Part shown: piece by piece, positions 62,940-64,000 of the stretch
Numbering within the stretch: position 1 is the stretch's first letter
Layout: each line of letters begins with the position of its first letter
Assembly (NCBI GenBank): GCA_012103255.1
Contig: WLXD01000002.1
Span: 434,001-498,000 of the forward strand
Source: Acidobacteriota bacterium
GTDB lineage: Bacteria > Acidobacteriota > UBA890 > WLXD01
Length of the DNA stretch: 64,000 nucleotides
Direction of reading: 5' to 3'
The notes under the pieces: model-generated
The model's input: only the letters and a program-made list of their open reading frames with translations
Told to the model about the DNA's origin: nothing
Databases searched by the model: none
Position numbers and translations under genes: made by a program

Positions 62940-64000
62940 CTACTGCTCGATGATGCGGATCAGGAAATCGACAGCTTCGTCACTGTCCACCATCGACAGC
63001 ATCTGAACGATCCGGCGCCGGTTGTCCACGTCTTCGGTCTGGTCGTATAGATCGATCAGGGCGGTCGCGTCGCCGCGCATCATGAACGCGCTCAGAATCG
63101 AGCCACGGATCTCCTGATCCTGATTGGCTCGATAGAGGTCGAGCAGCGCCGCCTGGACCTCCGCGTCATCTACGCCACCGTCCTCGTCGTGCTCGCCATG
63201 CACCATCCCAAGGCCCTGGATCGCCGTTCGCTTGAGTTCAATGTCCGGCTCGGTCCGAGCGATTTCGATCAGGCGGGACGAGTGCCCGGTCATGAACATG
63301 ACCCCGAGAATCGCCTTCCGCGCCTCGACCGACTCCTCAGCGTCGTACAGCTGCCAAAGCTCTTCGGCCCCGCCCGTCATCGCCAGATGCCGGATCGCGA
63401 GGACCCGCAACTCGTCATCGGCCTCGGTCCGAGCGATCTCGTAGAGCCGCTCAGCGTGCCCGCTCATCATGTAGCCCGAGATGATCGCGCCCTTCACCTC
63501 GCGGTCCGTCGTGCCCGCGTAGATCTCGTCCATCAGCCCCTGAACCCGATCGCCACCGAACATCCCTAGGTGCCGCAGTGCGTACATCTGCATCTCGGGA
63601 TCCGAGTCGTCCCGCGCGATCTCCGCGATCAGATCAACGGCGTTCTCACTGTGTCCCTGGAGGAGAATGAACAACGCCCGCTGCCGCATCTCGATGTCTT
63701 CGTCGGTGCGAATGATCCGCTCGAGCAATGGGAGCGCCCTTTCAGGCTCCACATGCAGGAGGGCGTTGAGCGCGTACAAGCGCATGTCCTCCGGCTCGTC
63801 GCTGCGCTCGACCTGACCACGCGCGCCTCGGATCTCGGCCGCGAGGTGGTCAGCGTCGTCAATCCACGCACTTTCCGGATAGGAGTTGCGTAGCTCCCCG
63901 ATCAACTCGAGGGCTTCGGCGGGGTTGCCGCGGCGTTCCTGGGCATAGGCCATCCAGTACATGGCCGCGGCCGCCCGGCTTCCACCACCCTCGACGACCT
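62940..64000 (-). CDS. HEAT-repeat protein, truncated by window edge
   Basis: The C-terminal 353 residues are visible; the frame stays open to 64000 (VVEGGGSRAAAAMYW...), so the start lies outside. The beginning looks TPR-like (MAYAQERRGNPAEALELIGE), the rest is HEAT repeats at about 31-residue spacing (MRLYALNALLHVEPERALPL, MRQRALFILLQGHSENAVDL, MQMYALRHLGMFGGDRVQGL, LRVLAIRHLAMTGGAEELWQ). Likely an envelope scaffold, given the exported partner. Same operon as the following HEAT protein. Confidence 0.8.
   Translation of the reverse strand, partial: VVEGGGSRAAAAMYWMAYAQERRGNPAEALELIGELRNSYPESAWIDDADHLAAEIRGARGQVERSDEPEDMRLYALNALLHVEPERALPLLERIIRTDEDIEMRQRALFILLQGHSENAVDLIAEIARDDSDPEMQMYALRHLGMFGGDRVQGLMDEIYAGTTDREVKGAIISGYMMSGHAERLYEIARTEADDELRVLAIRHLAMTGGAEELWQLYDAEESVEARKAILGVMFMTGHSSRLIEIARTEPDIELKRTAIQGLGMVHGEHDEDGGVDDAEVQAALLDLYRANQDQEIRGSILSAFMMRGDATALIDLYDQTEDVDNRRRIVQMLSMVDSDEAVDFLIRIIEQ

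Noticed and set aside
1-64000. ABC ATPase or HlyD-type fusion partner for the permeases
   Set aside because: No Walker A/B with LSGGQ or membrane-fusion protein was found in any frame read, which fits the orphan nature of ADOPs.
1-64000. tRNA, rRNA, CRISPR, insertion sequence or prophage
   Set aside because: No cloverleaf with CCA-type end, array of spaced repeats, transposase or integrase motif was noticed; short RNAs could still be missed by eye.
1-64000. Reassignment of TGA to Trp as explanation of the stop at 45294
   Set aside because: Several intact genes end in TGA at overlapping ATGA or TGATG junctions (for example 25183-25185 and 37516-37518), so TGA acts as stop here.

Overview
The window is GC-rich and most likely comes from an Acidobacteriota chromosome or metagenome contig. 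The lineage markers are nine large duplicated MacB/FtsX-type permeases of the ADOP class (acidobacterial duplicated orphan permease), a protein resembling the VWFA-related acidobacterial family, and many PadR regulators set directly in front of ADOPs. No tRNA, rRNA, CRISPR array, insertion sequence or prophage was seen. Genes are tightly packed; the longest gap (34365-34640, 276 bp) is a promoter region.

Layout. 1-12.6 kb: PadR/ADOP, an ADOP carrying its own XRE helix-turn-helix, a beta-propeller lipoprotein, a TPR-thioredoxin protein and a PadR/split ADOP. 12.6-18.3 kb: a PadR followed by an ADOP-type prefix joined to a TonB domain, a VWFA-like secreted protein, an MscS channel and a DUF4350-like lipoprotein. 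18.3-34.4 kb: four PadR/ADOP pairs, two of them back to back around two perfect palindromes, with an NHL/Fn3 protein and an ankyrin-racemase-GGCT operon between them. 34.6-39.1 kb: a five-gene sugar operon with overlapping reading frames. 39.1-44.2 kb: a TetR-controlled RND/LolA-like exporter with a beta-barrel. 44.3-52.8 kb: a PadR/ADOP with an internal stop, a 34-residue membrane microprotein, a PQQ-propeller/pseudo-esterase and an orphan ADOP. 52.9-64 kb: peroxiredoxin, a Cys/Met PLP enzyme, TrmL, MATE, a Spy-like protein, penicillin acylase, a MerR/B12-type regulator with a divergent small gene, and two HEAT-repeat proteins.

The dominant theme is regulator-permease cassettes. Eight PadR genes and nine ADOPs are present, and most PadR promoters carry a dyad of different sequence, so each pair looks separately controlled. 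No ABC ATPase is encoded here, so the permeases are orphans. The two most unusual variants are an ADOP whose N-terminal prefix is replaced by an XRE DNA-binding domain, and a PadR-linked prefix fused to a TonB energy transducer.

Caution: five genes (perhaps six) need one base removed to restore a conserved frame, always in the same direction and mostly in C-runs of the coding strand; two ADOPs have in-frame stops. Insertion-type sequence errors are the simplest explanation for the frameshifts, but they should be checked. All functions are inferred from sequence patterns without database searches.
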